Below are positions 47,973 through 58,157 of a DNA stretch of 64,000 nucleotides, one piece after another. The stretch lies in NCBI RefSeq assembly GCF_000742835.1, contig NZ_CP008941.1:124001-188000 (forward strand), given 5' to 3'. A program made the translations under genes and the position numbers. The DNA comes from Candidatus Paracaedibacter acanthamoebae (GTDB lineage: Bacteria > Pseudomonadota > Alphaproteobacteria > Paracaedibacterales > Paracaedibacteraceae). Numbering within the stretch: position 1 is the stretch's first letter; the number at the start of each line of letters is the position of its first letter. The notes below the pieces were generated by a model. That model was given only the letters and a program-made list of their open reading frames with translations. It was not told the DNA's origin and did not search any database.

Positions 47973-50747
47973 ATGAATAAAAAAGATTTAGTCAAAGCTG
48001 TAGCTGAACAAGCCAATATAAAAAAAAAGAGTGCTTCGCAAGCCATTTATGCCTTGTTTAAGACGATTACTGAGAGTTTAAAAAAAGTAGAGCCTGTTAC
48101 ACTCACCGGCTTTGGGTCTTTCAAGATCAGCAAACGAGCTGCTATGATATTTCCAACCATTTCAAAAGCAGCTGTTATTCAATTCGCTTTAATTTATTTT
48201 ATAATTCTGTATGCTGCGCAAACAATGGAAGCTCCAGAAACAAATGATAAGAAAGGAGCTCAAGGATCCTCGTATCACAATGAGGACACGACAATTTCAG
48301 ATGGTAGTGATTTGGACATATTTGTTAATGAAATCCTTACAAATGAACAAGGGCCCTTATCACAGAGAAAACGTTTAAAAAAAGGAGTAGCCAGAGGGCG
48401 TTGCTTTTATGAAAAACTTCCAGCTCTCGATGCAAAAAAACCCCTCCAAGCCCTTTCTGCTTCATTAACTCAGTCAGGTTTATTTAATGACAATCTTTCT
48501 AGCAAAGATGAAAACCCATTTCTTTCTCATACTCCAAAAAGGTCTATAGCCACGGCAACTTCAGAGGATAGCGATACAGACATATCCAGTGATGAAACCT
48601 CTGAGAGTGAACAAAGGCTTCACTCAAAGAGAAAACGTTTAAAAGGGAAGGAGAGTAAAGAGAGGCCAAAGTTTTCCGTAAATGAATTCAGGGGTTTGCC
48701 TGAGCAATATACACGGCCTAGATTAATATCTTCCTCCTGTGATCCAGAGATAAAAATCGAAAGTGATGAAGAGAGTACGGAAGAAAATGTTTGTCGGTAC
48801 GTTCTACAACCATTACCAGCACTAGCTTCTGTAATTGACATGGGAACAAAGCTCAAATTATTAGCTAACGTTTACTTAGGAAAGATCGATCATCTGGCAA
48901 ATATATTTTTCCCACAATATGTTTTGAAAGTAGAACAGCCTAATAAGGCAATAAAAGAAGGAGATCCATATTTTTTTACAACGCCTAAAGGAGAGATCTG
49001 TGTTTTTGCGAGTGGAGGAACTCAAAATGCGTGGGAAAAGACAGTGGCTAGGGTATATGAGATTTTCTTCGACCGGAAAGTAAAAATAATACGTGCACGG
49101 TGGATCCAAAAGCATCTTCCACCCACTCGAAGCTTAACCGAAGAATTTGAGGGGAGAGAAAATAGACTCCATTCAGAATTCTACTATGATCTCTTTTTTA
49201 CACATTTTTTTCTCCCATCTTTAAGGGAGAAATACGGTGACTCAGTTAAAAAGCTTACTATTAATGCTTTTAGTTGGTGGGAAGTATGCGATTCATGTAA
49301 TAATAATTATTTGGCAAAGCACCAGAAGCTTTGCGCTAATCAAGGGATAGGGGGCCTTATTTTTAATATAGGCGCTACTCGAAAATATGCCCACCACTAT
49401 CCTCCCGCGACCACGATTATGGGCTATCGCGTCCCGCAAACTCAAGAAGGGAGGGCATGGGATGAAATATGGAGCAAACTAAAAACCTATGTCCACAAAT
49501 ACCCTAATAACACTGATGAAAAGCAGAAATTCTGGACAAAAACAGCTGCAGGGCTTGAGTTATGTAAGTGGCTTGGGCAAGCCTTTGTGGAGAATACGCG
49601 CCCTCTTGAGAGAATGGCAGTCATGCCTAATAAAAGAGGGGATATTTTAAAGTTTTATAATGAGATGAGGGAAGAGGACACGGAGGATCTCCAAAATTTA
49701 ATTTCTTATCTTCGTGAAGAAAATTGGGATCTCTCATGTTGGTATAAATATCCATATGCTGAGTCCATCCAGGGCAAGTGGAAGCAACACGCGTTACAAA
49801 TCGTCATGCCTCATTTTGGTTGGAAAATTTTACACGAGTTTGATGCCGAATATGGGGATAGCCAGTGTGAAATGTGCGGTAATGAAGACGTATTTCATAT
49901 GTCACTGGTATATCACTCTAAACACCAAGTCACAAAAAAACTTTTAGAATTGACCAAAGAGGAAAAATTGAGAGACGAGCTGTTCCCTCTTGGAACCCCA
50001 TTTGATGAATTAAGTGAATCTATGCAGAAGAAAAGGAGACAATCTTTACTTGTAGGATCAAACTGTGTGAGTGTGCTCCAGATTCGTCGAGGACAATTGG
50101 ATGAGATGAGAGCTAAAAAACGCACTAGGCTAGAATTTGAAGTTAATTTGAAAGGTTCTGATAGGGCTGAAGCTAAAGCGCTTTTTGAGTGGATGTGGGA
50201 TGAATCAATTAAAAAGAAGGGCTCATCCCTAAGTAGTCGTTATATTTCTACAAATTCAGATTGGTCTTTCGAGAAACTTGAGCCCCTGCTTGAAATACTT
50301 CTTCAAAGTAAAAAGATTCAAAAAGTTAGGAAGGGTAGTTATGTTATAAAAGAATTGGGTGAAAAAGCGCCAGAGCCCCAACTTGCTTCACGGGAAGAGC
50401 TCTTTCAAGATAAGCAAAACCAGAAAAGAGAGCGAAAAGTACAGAACGAAGCCTATCAACGACAAATTGAAGCAAGAAGAGCAGTTGAGAGAGAAGAAGC
50501 TGCCAGAAGAGAGGATGAAAGAAGGGAAGCTAAAAGAAAAGAAGATATAAAAAGAGATTGGCTGGACGTTTCGCAATGGCGAGAAACTCCAAAAGGGGGC
50601 TACTCAAGAAGGCTTGGAAATGCGTGGATTAATGTATTTAGGCAGGGACAAAACTGGAAATATGTATTTGAGAATCAGTTTAGTGCCCCTTACCCAACTG
50701 TACAAGATGCCCTACAGGCTAGCTATGATCAGTATCTAAATAGATAA
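47973..50747 (+). CDS. HU-domain chimera with deaminase-like and zinc-binding motifs
   Basis: 924 residues. Residues 1-57 are an HU/IHF start (NKKDLVKAVAEQANIKKKSA..LTGFGSFKISKRAA) cut before its DNA-binding arm. At Met58 a hydrophobic segment (AVIQFALIYFIILYAAQ) looks like the signal peptide of another protein. A disordered acidic/Lys region follows (90-260). His400-Ser-Glu402 and Cys439-Asp-Ser-Cys442 have the spacing of zinc-dependent nucleic-acid deaminases. A CEMCG (632-636), His642, His648 and VGSNC (694-698) set looks like a zinc-binding domain. A winged-helix-like region (730-795), a coiled coil (805-860) and a C-terminal RLGNAWINVF domain complete it. The deaminase reading is inference. 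Confidence 0.65.
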   Translation: MNKKDLVKAVAEQANIKKKSASQAIYALFKTITESLKKVEPVTLTGFGSFKISKRAAMIFPTISKAAVIQFALIYFIILYAAQTMEAPETNDKKGAQGSSYHNEDTTISDGSDLDIFVNEILTNEQGPLSQRKRLKKGVARGRCFYEKLPALDAKKPLQALSASLTQSGLFNDNLSSKDENPFLSHTPKRSIATATSEDSDTDISSDETSESEQRLHSKRKRLKGKESKERPKFSVNEFRGLPEQYTRPRLISSSCDPEIKIESDEESTEENVCRYVLQPLPALASVIDMGTKLKLLANVYLGKIDHLANIFFPQYVLKVEQPNKAIKEGDPYFFTTPKGEICVFASGGTQNAWEKTVARVYEIFFDRKVKIIRARWIQKHLPPTRSLTEEFEGRENRLHSEFYYDLFFTHFFLPSLREKYGDSVKKLTINAFSWWEVCDSCNNNYLAKHQKLCANQGIGGLIFNIGATRKYAHHYPPATTIMGYRVPQTQEGRAWDEIWSKLKTYVHKYPNNTDEKQKFWTKTAAGLELCKWLGQAFVENTRPLERMAVMPNKRGDILKFYNEMREEDTEDLQNLISYLREENWDLSCWYKYPYAESIQGKWKQHALQIVMPHFGWKILHEFDAEYGDSQCEMCGNEDVFHMSLVYHSKHQVTKKLLELTKEEKLRDELFPLGTPFDELSESMQKKRRQSLLVGSNCVSVLQIRRGQLDEMRAKKRTRLEFEVNLKGSDRAEAKALFEWMWDESIKKKGSSLSSRYISTNSDWSFEKLEPLLEILLQSKKIQKVRKGSYVIKELGEKAPEPQLASREELFQDKQNQKRERKVQNEAYQRQIEARRAVEREEAARREDERREAKRKEDIKRDWLDVSQWRETPKGGYSRRLGNAWINVFRQGQNWKYVFENQFSAPYPTVQDALQASYDQYLNR

Positions 50748-50927
50748 CTATATGTGGTCTGCTGCCAAAACTGGAGAAGAGTTTCGTTCGGATGAAAAGG
50801 AAAGGCAGCTTAACTTTTAGTTTTTTGAGCTTGTCATGAGAAAGGAGAGAAGAGGAGGATAGAAAATTAATAAATTTCTGAATATTCTTATACGCGGTTG
50901 GGTAATCGTCCCCAAATTAAAAGGAGT

Positions 50928-51921
50928 TAAAAGTAGAATTGTTTAAAGCTGCTCCATGCAGCTTTTGCATAGGCGTTATCCCGCCTAAGGCCATTTAGAC
51001 CTTTCATAATTATAATGCCATAACCAAGTTGTTGCTCTTTCTTGAACCTGATCAATACTGTCAAATATTTCCTGGTTAAGCCAATCATACCTGACGGTTC
51101 TATTAAACCTTTCAATATAAGCATTTTGCTGAGGGTTTCCAGGCTGGATATAGGCCAGAGTTATTCCATGCTTGGATGCCCATTTCTACAGTTTGGGGCT
51201 AATATACTCAGGGCCATTATCACATCTCAATAGCTTGGGCTTGCCTCGCCATTCAATGATTTGATCTAACGACCTTATCACCCGTTTACAACGTAAGGGT
51301 AAATCAACCTCTATACCTAACCCTTCTGGGTTATAGTCATCAATGAGATTGAATAGACGATAACGGCGTTGATCACCAAGCTGATCATGCATGAAATCCA
51401 TTGACCATACTTCATTAATCACTTTAGGGACTCCAAGTTTCTCGGGTTGATCACGAACCAAGCGTTTTTTAGGCTTGATCCTTAAATTTAGCTCCAGTTC
51501 TTTATAAATGCGGTAGACACGCTTGTGATTCCACTTAAACCCTTTCACATTGCGTAAATATAAAAAGCACAGACCGAAGCCCAATTGCGCCATGTGCTCG
51601 TTATTTTAACAAGCTACTCAGTAATTAAGGCATTCTCGTCACTATGCAAGGGCTGATAGCGAAAGCAAGTTTCACTGATCTGGAATATCTCGCAGGCCAG
51701 GTGAATACTAATATTATGGTCTGCTATGCTTTGTTTGGCCATCTCACGGCGTTGAGATGGCTTTAGAACTTTTTTCTTAACGCCTCCTGGATGATTTCTG
51801 ATCTTAATTGGGCTTCAGCATACATCTTTTTTAAGCGTTGATTTTCAACCTCTAATTCTTTCAGGCGGCAAATCATGGAAGTATCCATTCCGCCATATTT
51901 TGCTCGCCATTTATAGAACGT
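50928..51921 (-). pseudogene. IS3-family transposase remnant
   Basis: Read on the minus strand from 51921: ATFYKWRAKYGG and ICRLKELEVENQRLKKMYAEAQLR (orfA end), then after several stops WNHKRVYRIYKELELNLRIKPKK, VWSMDFMHDQL, LFNLIDDYN and LRCDNGPEYI with its DDE-type Asp residues, an in-frame stop near 51188, and IQPGNPQQNAYIERFNRTVR. This is an IS3-family (IS407-like) transposase with stops and shifts. The 5' part of orfA is cut exactly where the IS5-type element begins. Confidence 0.85.
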
Positions 51922-53021
51922 GGCTTTGTTGCGTAAATAGAAAAGGTTGTCAATAAAAGGTAAATGGAAGTATCTTTTTTAAAATAAAAAGGATGACCTA
52001 TGCCTTATAAAGAACGCATTAGGCGCTCAGGCGCTATTCATAAACGTCAAAAGCACTATCGCCTACAGAATTGGCCAGACTATAATCAAGCTTTAATAAA
52101 CAGAGGAGATCTCACTTTATGGCTTTGTGAGGATCTTCACCATAACTGGTACGCGCAAAAATCCCTTACTCCTAAAAAAGGGCGGCCCCTTCATTATTCT
52201 GATCATGCCATTACACTCATGCTAACATTAAGGCTCATCTTTAAACAAAAACTTAGGCAAACTCAAGGGGTGGTCAAGTCATTGTTTCACCTCCTTGGCC
52301 TTCAATTGGATGTTCCTAACTACACGAGACTATCACGCCGCGGAACTGTTCCTTTAATCACACGCCACTTAGAAAAAATGGATGAACCGGGTCATCTTGT
52401 CATTGATAGTACAGGTATTAAAGTATTTGGAGAAAGTGAGTGGCTTGAAACAAAATATGGCAAACAATACAAACGTAAAGCCTGGCGTAAGCTTCACTTT
52501 GGCATTAACAGCAAGGGATTCATTGTTTCTCGGATAATGACCACTCATTTAACAGATGATCGATCCTGCTTAGACGCTCACCTTAAGCAGGCTGATGTAA
52601 CAAAGAAAAGAGCTTATTGCTGATGCGGGCTACGATGGTCAAAATGTTTACAGCCAACTGGCATCAGTCAACATTAAACCCATTATTCCTCCAGCTCGAG
52701 GATCTCCTTCACTGTCAAAAGAGCACTGCTCTGTTAGACAAAAGGGTATTAATTACATTGATAAAAAGGGACTATACGCCTGGCAAACAAAAAATGATTA
52801 TGGCAGGAGAACAAAAGTAGAAAATACGATATACCGCTATAAAGAGATGATCGGTCGTAAGCTTAATGCCAGGCTATGGGATAACCAAGATGCCGAATTA
52901 CATCTTGGGTGTTTCATTTTGAACACTTTTACTAATCTTGGCATGCCGGAATCAGTTAAAATCTAATAATTTTGGGAAAAAGGGAGAGTTTGTTCTTACT
53001 TCCCATTTACGCAACAAAGCC
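51922..53021 (+). mobile_element. IS5-family insertion sequence
   Basis: Inverted ends are GGCTTTGTTGCGTAAAT at 51922 and ATTTACGCAACAAAGCC ending at 53021, enclosing 1100 bases with one transposase gene on the plus strand. It interrupts the IS3 orfA sequence on its left. The missing IS3 start is not found on the right, so a deletion accompanied or followed insertion. Confidence 0.88.
52000..52966 (+). pseudogene. IS5-family transposase, frameshifted
   Basis: The first frame (52000-52623) has YRLQNWPDYNQALINRGDLTLW, GRPLHYSDHAITLMLTL, VPNYTRLSRRG and VIDSTGIKVFGESEW with the first catalytic Asp, typical of IS5 (IS903-like) transposases. Near 52608, in an AAAA run, the frame breaks. The +1 frame continues LIADAGYDGQNVYSQL, the second-Asp block, and ends VENTIYRYKEMIGRKLNARL with the catalytic Glu. 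One base too many separates the two halves; otherwise the enzyme looks complete, so the inactivation is recent. Confidence 0.87.
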
Positions 53022-53060
53022 GCTAAGCTTAAATCCTTACAAACATAGCAACTGTGTTTT

Positions 53061-54020
<960 letters not shown>

Positions 54021-54072
54021 CTACTTGTCTACGAGCATAAAAGCTCAGCCAACTGTTCGATAAATAGACGAA

Positions 54073-54168
54073 GAGGGGGCAATTCCCTCTATGTGACGGT
54101 TATGAGTAACCGAGTTGATAACGAATATGCCCCCTCGATCAGAAAGGGATGGCCATCCCTTTCTGATC
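54073..54168 (-). ncRNA. Candidate bridge RNA region of the IS110 element
   Basis: Upstream of the transposase, GAGGGGGCA (54073-54081) pairs with TGCCCCCTC (54128-54136). Between them lies the hairpin GGTTATGAGTAACC (54098-54111). Immediately beyond is a perfect 32-base palindrome (54137-54168, arms of 16). IS110 noncoding ends encode bridge RNAs built from such stems with internal loops. The boundaries and strand are inferred. Confidence 0.45.
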
Positions 54169-54298
54169 ATCAAGTCATCTTGATAAATTTATCTTATATC
54201 ATTTCAAATAGACAAGTTGATGACGGTACCGGTTGACTATTATCTTTATGTGTGCCAAAATTTGCAAAATTTATCTAAAATAATACTAAGGTGGCTTT

Positions 54299-56038
54299 AT
54301 GCAACCAGAAGAAAAAGACCTTCTCTATATGCTTGAGCAATACGCTATCTCTTTACCACATAAGAATGCCTGTGTTTTTCTCAAAGACAGTGAGACAGAG
54401 GTTGGCAAGCTGACCTATAGTGAACTTTATAAACAGGCTCGTACTGTAGGTGATTACCTTCAAAGGCATGGTTTCAATGGTGAAAGGATTCTGCTTCCTT
54501 CTTCTCCAGGATTAAATTTTATTGTTTCGTTTATAGGTTGTTTATATGCAGGAGCAATTGCAGTACCTGTACCTTCGCCAACCAAGAGCACGCTAGAAAG
54601 AACACTGCCATCTCTAGAAACTATTGTAAAAGATGCGGATATAGCAATGGTTCTTTGTGACACAGATTTTATAGAGCTCTATGAAAGAAATGGTAAACTT
54701 TTCAATTTTCTTTCCCATGTACCTATTATTGATTTTAAAGAAATTAGTGGTAATTATGGAAAAGAATATTATTCCTTTTTAAAGATTTCTCCATCTACCA
54801 TTACTTACTTACAGTATACATCTGGATCTACCTCCTACCCTAAAGGTGTAATTTGTACGCACGAAAATATGACTAGAAACTTTAAGGTCACAGCATCAGC
54901 TTTAGGGTATGAAGAAGACAGCATTGCTTTAAATTGGGCACCTCATACTCATGCTTACGGTTTACTCTATGGCTATTTGTTGCCTTTATATTGTGGTGCC
55001 ACTTGCTTCCTTATGGCTCCATCTACCTTTTTATCGCATCCAATGCAATGGCTGCTGTCTATGTCAAAATACCGTGCAACTCACAGTGGTTGTCCTAGTT
55101 TTGGTTATGAGCTCTGTGTTAACTATATGGATGAAGAGCAAATACAAGGAATTGACTTGAATAATTGGAGGGTTGCTGTTACTGGAAGTGAAATAATACG
55201 TGAAAAGACGATTATGAATTTTTATGAAAAGTATAAATTATATAATTTTAATTTTGAAGCATTTACCCCTTTGTATGGAATGTCGGAGACAGTTGGAACG
55301 ATTTCTACGAGCAGTATTGGAAAAAAACCTGTTTTGTTGAATCTAGATACCAATTCTTTAAAAGAAAATATAATAAAAGAAGATCCGGGAAGAAAAGGTC
55401 GTGTGATCGTAGGATGCGGCAAAGTGGTCCCGGATCTAGATGTTGTGATAATGGACCCACAATCTGGTAAGGAAACTAAAAACATAGGAGAAATATGGGT
55501 ATCAGGCTACCAATGCAGCCCAGGCTACTGGAATAAAGCAGATAAAAAACACCTCAGTACAGATTTTTCTAGAAAAGAAAGCCAAAGAAAATATCTTAAG
55601 ACAGGGGACCTTGGGTTTTTAAGAGATGGGGAGATCTTTATAACAGGGCGCTTAAAAGAAGTTATTATTCTCTTTGGAAAAAATCATTATCCAACAGATA
55701 TTGAAACAACCATATCTAATTCGCATTCAATACTAAAGAATCATACTAATGCAGCTTTTTCTGTAGAATTGGATGATCACGAAGAGTTAATTATTGTTCA
55801 GGAAGTTATTGCGAGTCAGGATACTAACCACTTGATAGAAATTATAAGAGCAATGCGCAGAGCTTTATCTAAAGAGCATGGTCTAGATGCTTATGAGGTT
55901 GTCCTAGTTAAGACTGCCTCAATTCCTAAAACAGTTAGTGGTAAGATACAAAGAGGAGAGTGTCGAAATCAATACATTAACAATCAACTAGATATAATTT
56001 ATAGTGATAAAAAATTCAAGTCATTAAGATTAAATTAA
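54299..56038 (+). CDS. Fatty-acyl-AMP ligase (FAAL-like adenylation enzyme)
   Basis: 579 residues. It would activate a fatty acid as an acyl-AMP and load it onto an acyl carrier protein. Seen: the AMP-binding loop YTSGSTSYPKGV (173-184), NWAPHTHAYGLLYGYLLPLYCGA (212-234), PLYGMSETVG (324-333), YLKTGDLGFLRDGEIFITGR (hinge) and PKTVSGKIQRGECR with the C-terminal lysine. The overall layout is that of FAAL rather than acyl-CoA ligase, and the next gene is a free-standing ACP. AAGGTGG precedes the ATG. Confidence 0.88.
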   Translation: MQPEEKDLLYMLEQYAISLPHKNACVFLKDSETEVGKLTYSELYKQARTVGDYLQRHGFNGERILLPSSPGLNFIVSFIGCLYAGAIAVPVPSPTKSTLERTLPSLETIVKDADIAMVLCDTDFIELYERNGKLFNFLSHVPIIDFKEISGNYGKEYYSFLKISPSTITYLQYTSGSTSYPKGVICTHENMTRNFKVTASALGYEEDSIALNWAPHTHAYGLLYGYLLPLYCGATCFLMAPSTFLSHPMQWLLSMSKYRATHSGCPSFGYELCVNYMDEEQIQGIDLNNWRVAVTGSEIIREKTIMNFYEKYKLYNFNFEAFTPLYGMSETVGTISTSSIGKKPVLLNLDTNSLKENIIKEDPGRKGRVIVGCGKVVPDLDVVIMDPQSGKETKNIGEIWVSGYQCSPGYWNKADKKHLSTDFSRKESQRKYLKTGDLGFLRDGEIFITGRLKEVIILFGKNHYPTDIETTISNSHSILKNHTNAAFSVELDDHEELIIVQEVIASQDTNHLIEIIRAMRRALSKEHGLDAYEVVLVKTASIPKTVSGKIQRGECRNQYINNQLDIIYSDKKFKSLRLN

Positions 56039-56078
56039 ATAAAATATAGATTTATTGAAAACTATTTGGGAAATAAAT

Positions 56079-56369
56079 ATGCATAGCCACAATGAAAAAT
56101 TAAAAGAACCAATAACTTATCCTCTGGAATTAAAAGCTGTAAATGATTTTATTAGGAAAAAATTATCAAAAATTATTCAGGTAGATAAAGAGAGCATTGA
56201 AGAAGAGACAGAATTAGAAAGTTATGGGATAAGTTCATTAGCATTGACGATGTTGTTAGGAGAAATAAATAGCAAATTCAGTTTAGATCTAGAGGTTAAC
56301 GATCTTCCTTCTCCATTGACGCTCAACTCTATTTTTAGCCTAATTACTAATCAAAGGTCAACACTATGA
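56079..56369 (+). CDS. Acyl carrier protein
   Basis: 96 residues from the ATG at 56079, chosen over a TTG at 56055. The helix II start LESYGISSLALTML carries the attachment site: Ser53, followed by Leu, in place of the usual D-S-L. It lies 40 bases after the ligase and overlaps the next small gene by four bases (ATGA), so they are coupled. It probably carries the fatty acyl chain delivered by the ligase. A phosphopantetheinyl transferase is not in this window. Confidence 0.85.
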   Translation: MHSHNEKLKEPITYPLELKAVNDFIRKKLSKIIQVDKESIEEETELESYGISSLALTMLLGEINSKFSLDLEVNDLPSPLTLNSIFSLITNQRSTL

Positions 56370-56590
56370 GAAGTTCTGTTCGACAGGGTACGAGTAAACC
56401 AGTTGATGGGGTTAATTACCCTACTTTTGGTTACTCGTACCCTGTCGAACAAAGCTTCCAAAACGAGCTCCTTGATACTAAAAAATTCGAAGCCTTAAAA
56501 AAGGAAGGTATTGTTCTAAAACTACTAACAAACGGAATTTATCCAATAAAACCGTTACCCCCAAGTAGGATCATTCCGCCGAATCATTGA
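56366..56590 (+). CDS. Small protein of the acyl-transfer cluster, with a palindromic insert
   Basis: 74 residues, starting in the ACP stop (ATGA). The N-terminal third is encoded by an almost perfect palindrome (56378-56450), so VRQGTSKP and SYPVEQ come from complementary arms. The rest (ELLDTKKFEALKKEGIVLKLLTNGIYPIKPLPPSRIIPP) looks like a short peptide with a Pro/Ile-rich end. No known family is recognised. It could be a precursor peptide, a regulatory small protein, or a gene fragment after palindrome insertion. The next gene starts 12 bases on. Confidence 0.6.
   Translation: MRSSVRQGTSKPVDGVNYPTFGYSYPVEQSFQNELLDTKKFEALKKEGIVLKLLTNGIYPIKPLPPSRIIPPNH
56378..56450. repeat. Palindromic element within a small coding sequence
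   Basis: GTTCGACAGGGTACGAGTAA (56378-56397) and its exact complement (56431-56450) are separated by 33 bases that themselves contain ACCA/TGGT and GGGGT/ACCCT pairs. The frame stays open through it, which resembles in-frame palindromic elements of some intracellular alphaproteobacteria. It could also be a translation-affecting hairpin. Confidence 0.7.
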
Positions 56591-56602
56591 GAGATTTCTA
56601 TC

Positions 56603-57976
56603 ATGTCGAACAAAGCTCAATCAAATTGGACATTCTCTACACTTAGCCCCAGGGAGGAACTCTTACTAAAGCTGGTGGACTTAGATAGTAATGCTAATTA
56701 TTACAATAATGTTAAATCCATGTGTAAGGTGAGAGGCCCGCTGGATTTTAGCAGATTAAAATTTAGTATACAAAAAATTATAGACAATCATGAGGCATTT
56801 TCTACTGGATACACAAAAAATTCCGCAGGGTATTATCAAAGATATATACAAGAAAATATGACATGGGAATTAACTATAGATAATATTAAGGATGATACCG
56901 AAGCAAACTCTTACTTTCATAATATTGCTTTCACATTCTTACTTCCAGATAACCCTCCATTATGGCGCGTGTTTGTGTTGAAAAACGAAGATGAAGAATA
57001 TTATATAATTTTATATATACATCATTTAATTTGCGATGCAATATCAATTCGGATATTTTGGGAAAATTTAAGTGAATTTTACAACAATGATTCCTTAACG
57101 GAGTTAAATGCAAAACCTTATAGCCAATTTGTAAAATGGCACTATGAACAGCAGGATAAAATTGATTTACCCTATTGGCAAGAGAAACTGACTGGAGTTA
57201 AGCCGGTTAATTTTCCATATATTGGTGACCTTAATGTAGGGGAAAATTGCGCAGCAATTGAAGGAATTTCTATTAATGAAGATACCTATAAACAATTAGA
57301 AGAATTATCTAAAAGATATAAAATAAGTATATATGTTATTTTGTTATCTTGTTTGCAAAAAGTGTTATATGAATTAACATTAGAAAAGAGATTTTGCATA
57401 AGTTTAGTTCATCATAACCGTACACATGGCGGCTTCCAGAATACAATCGGTTTTGTCGCCTCCATGATACCATGTACTTTTGACTATAACGAAAATCCAC
57501 CTATTCTAGAGCAAATTTTATCTACTGATAAAACTCTTCGAAAACATTTCTCTATAGCGCGAGGAGAGATAGACTATATTTTTAAAAGCAAGCATAATCT
57601 GTTAAACAAGATACCTAATATAGAGTTTAATTATATACCAACTATAATCAATAATTATAACTTTAAATTGGGCGATGCCGAATGCCAAATATCTCTAGCG
57701 GACGATCCACGGATCACGGATGAATCACAGTCCCATGCTTCAGAAGAGAATAATTTTTATTGGGCACGGGAGGTATTCCCAATTGATTTCACTATTACTG
57801 TAATGCAGCATCCTGAATCAATTAACCTTGAAATTTTCTATCGTAAGCGTTTTTTTGAAAAATCTTACGTACAAGAGTTTTGTCAAAAATTTAAAGGCTG
57901 CTTAACTGATATTCTCTCTAAACTGAATACTGAGACACATAAACTAAGCAATTTCAATAATCACGTTAAAATATAA
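56603..57976 (+). CDS. Free-standing NRPS condensation-domain protein
   Basis: 457 residues, a single condensation domain. The active-site motif is HHLICDA at 140-146 (HHxxxD with Ala instead of the usual Gly). The N-terminal LSPREELLLKL and later CISLVHHNR, FQNTIGFVASMIPCTFDYN (DFGWG-region analogue) fit the fold. It would join the ACP-bound acyl group to an amine or amino acid. It is the last gene of the ligase-ACP-small protein cluster. GAGAG precedes the ATG. Confidence 0.85.
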   Translation: MSNKAQSNWTFSTLSPREELLLKLVDLDSNANYYNNVKSMCKVRGPLDFSRLKFSIQKIIDNHEAFSTGYTKNSAGYYQRYIQENMTWELTIDNIKDDTEANSYFHNIAFTFLLPDNPPLWRVFVLKNEDEEYYIILYIHHLICDAISIRIFWENLSEFYNNDSLTELNAKPYSQFVKWHYEQQDKIDLPYWQEKLTGVKPVNFPYIGDLNVGENCAAIEGISINEDTYKQLEELSKRYKISIYVILLSCLQKVLYELTLEKRFCISLVHHNRTHGGFQNTIGFVASMIPCTFDYNENPPILEQILSTDKTLRKHFSIARGEIDYIFKSKHNLLNKIPNIEFNYIPTIINNYNFKLGDAECQISLADDPRITDESQSHASEENNFYWAREVFPIDFTITVMQHPESINLEIFYRKRFFEKSYVQEFCQKFKGCLTDILSKLNTETHKLSNFNNHVKI

Positions 57977-58065
57977 CATAAAGCCTATCCGTAAAACTTT
58001 GAGCTCGTGTTAATAATGAATTGAAATTGGTCCACTTTTGGGTGGTCACAATGGATTGAAAACCA

Positions 58066-58131
58066 CCTCCTCTTCGCCTTAACCATGAGTAAGGAGGCCT
58101 CTTCCTTGTAGTCTCATAGGCGAAGAGGAGG
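58066..58131. repeat. Long hairpin between the condensation-domain and decarboxylase genes
   Basis: CCTCCTCTTCGCCT (58066-58079) pairs perfectly with its complement at 58118-58131. The loop contains ATGAG/CTCAT and AAGGA/TTCCTT pairs, so nearly 66 bases can fold. It sits between convergent genes, 89 bases past one and 26 before the other. It might act as a bidirectional terminator despite lacking a T-tract, or be a palindromic mini-element like the one at 56378. Confidence 0.6.
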
Positions 58132-58157
58132 GAAAACTTACCTGCCTAATTTACCAT

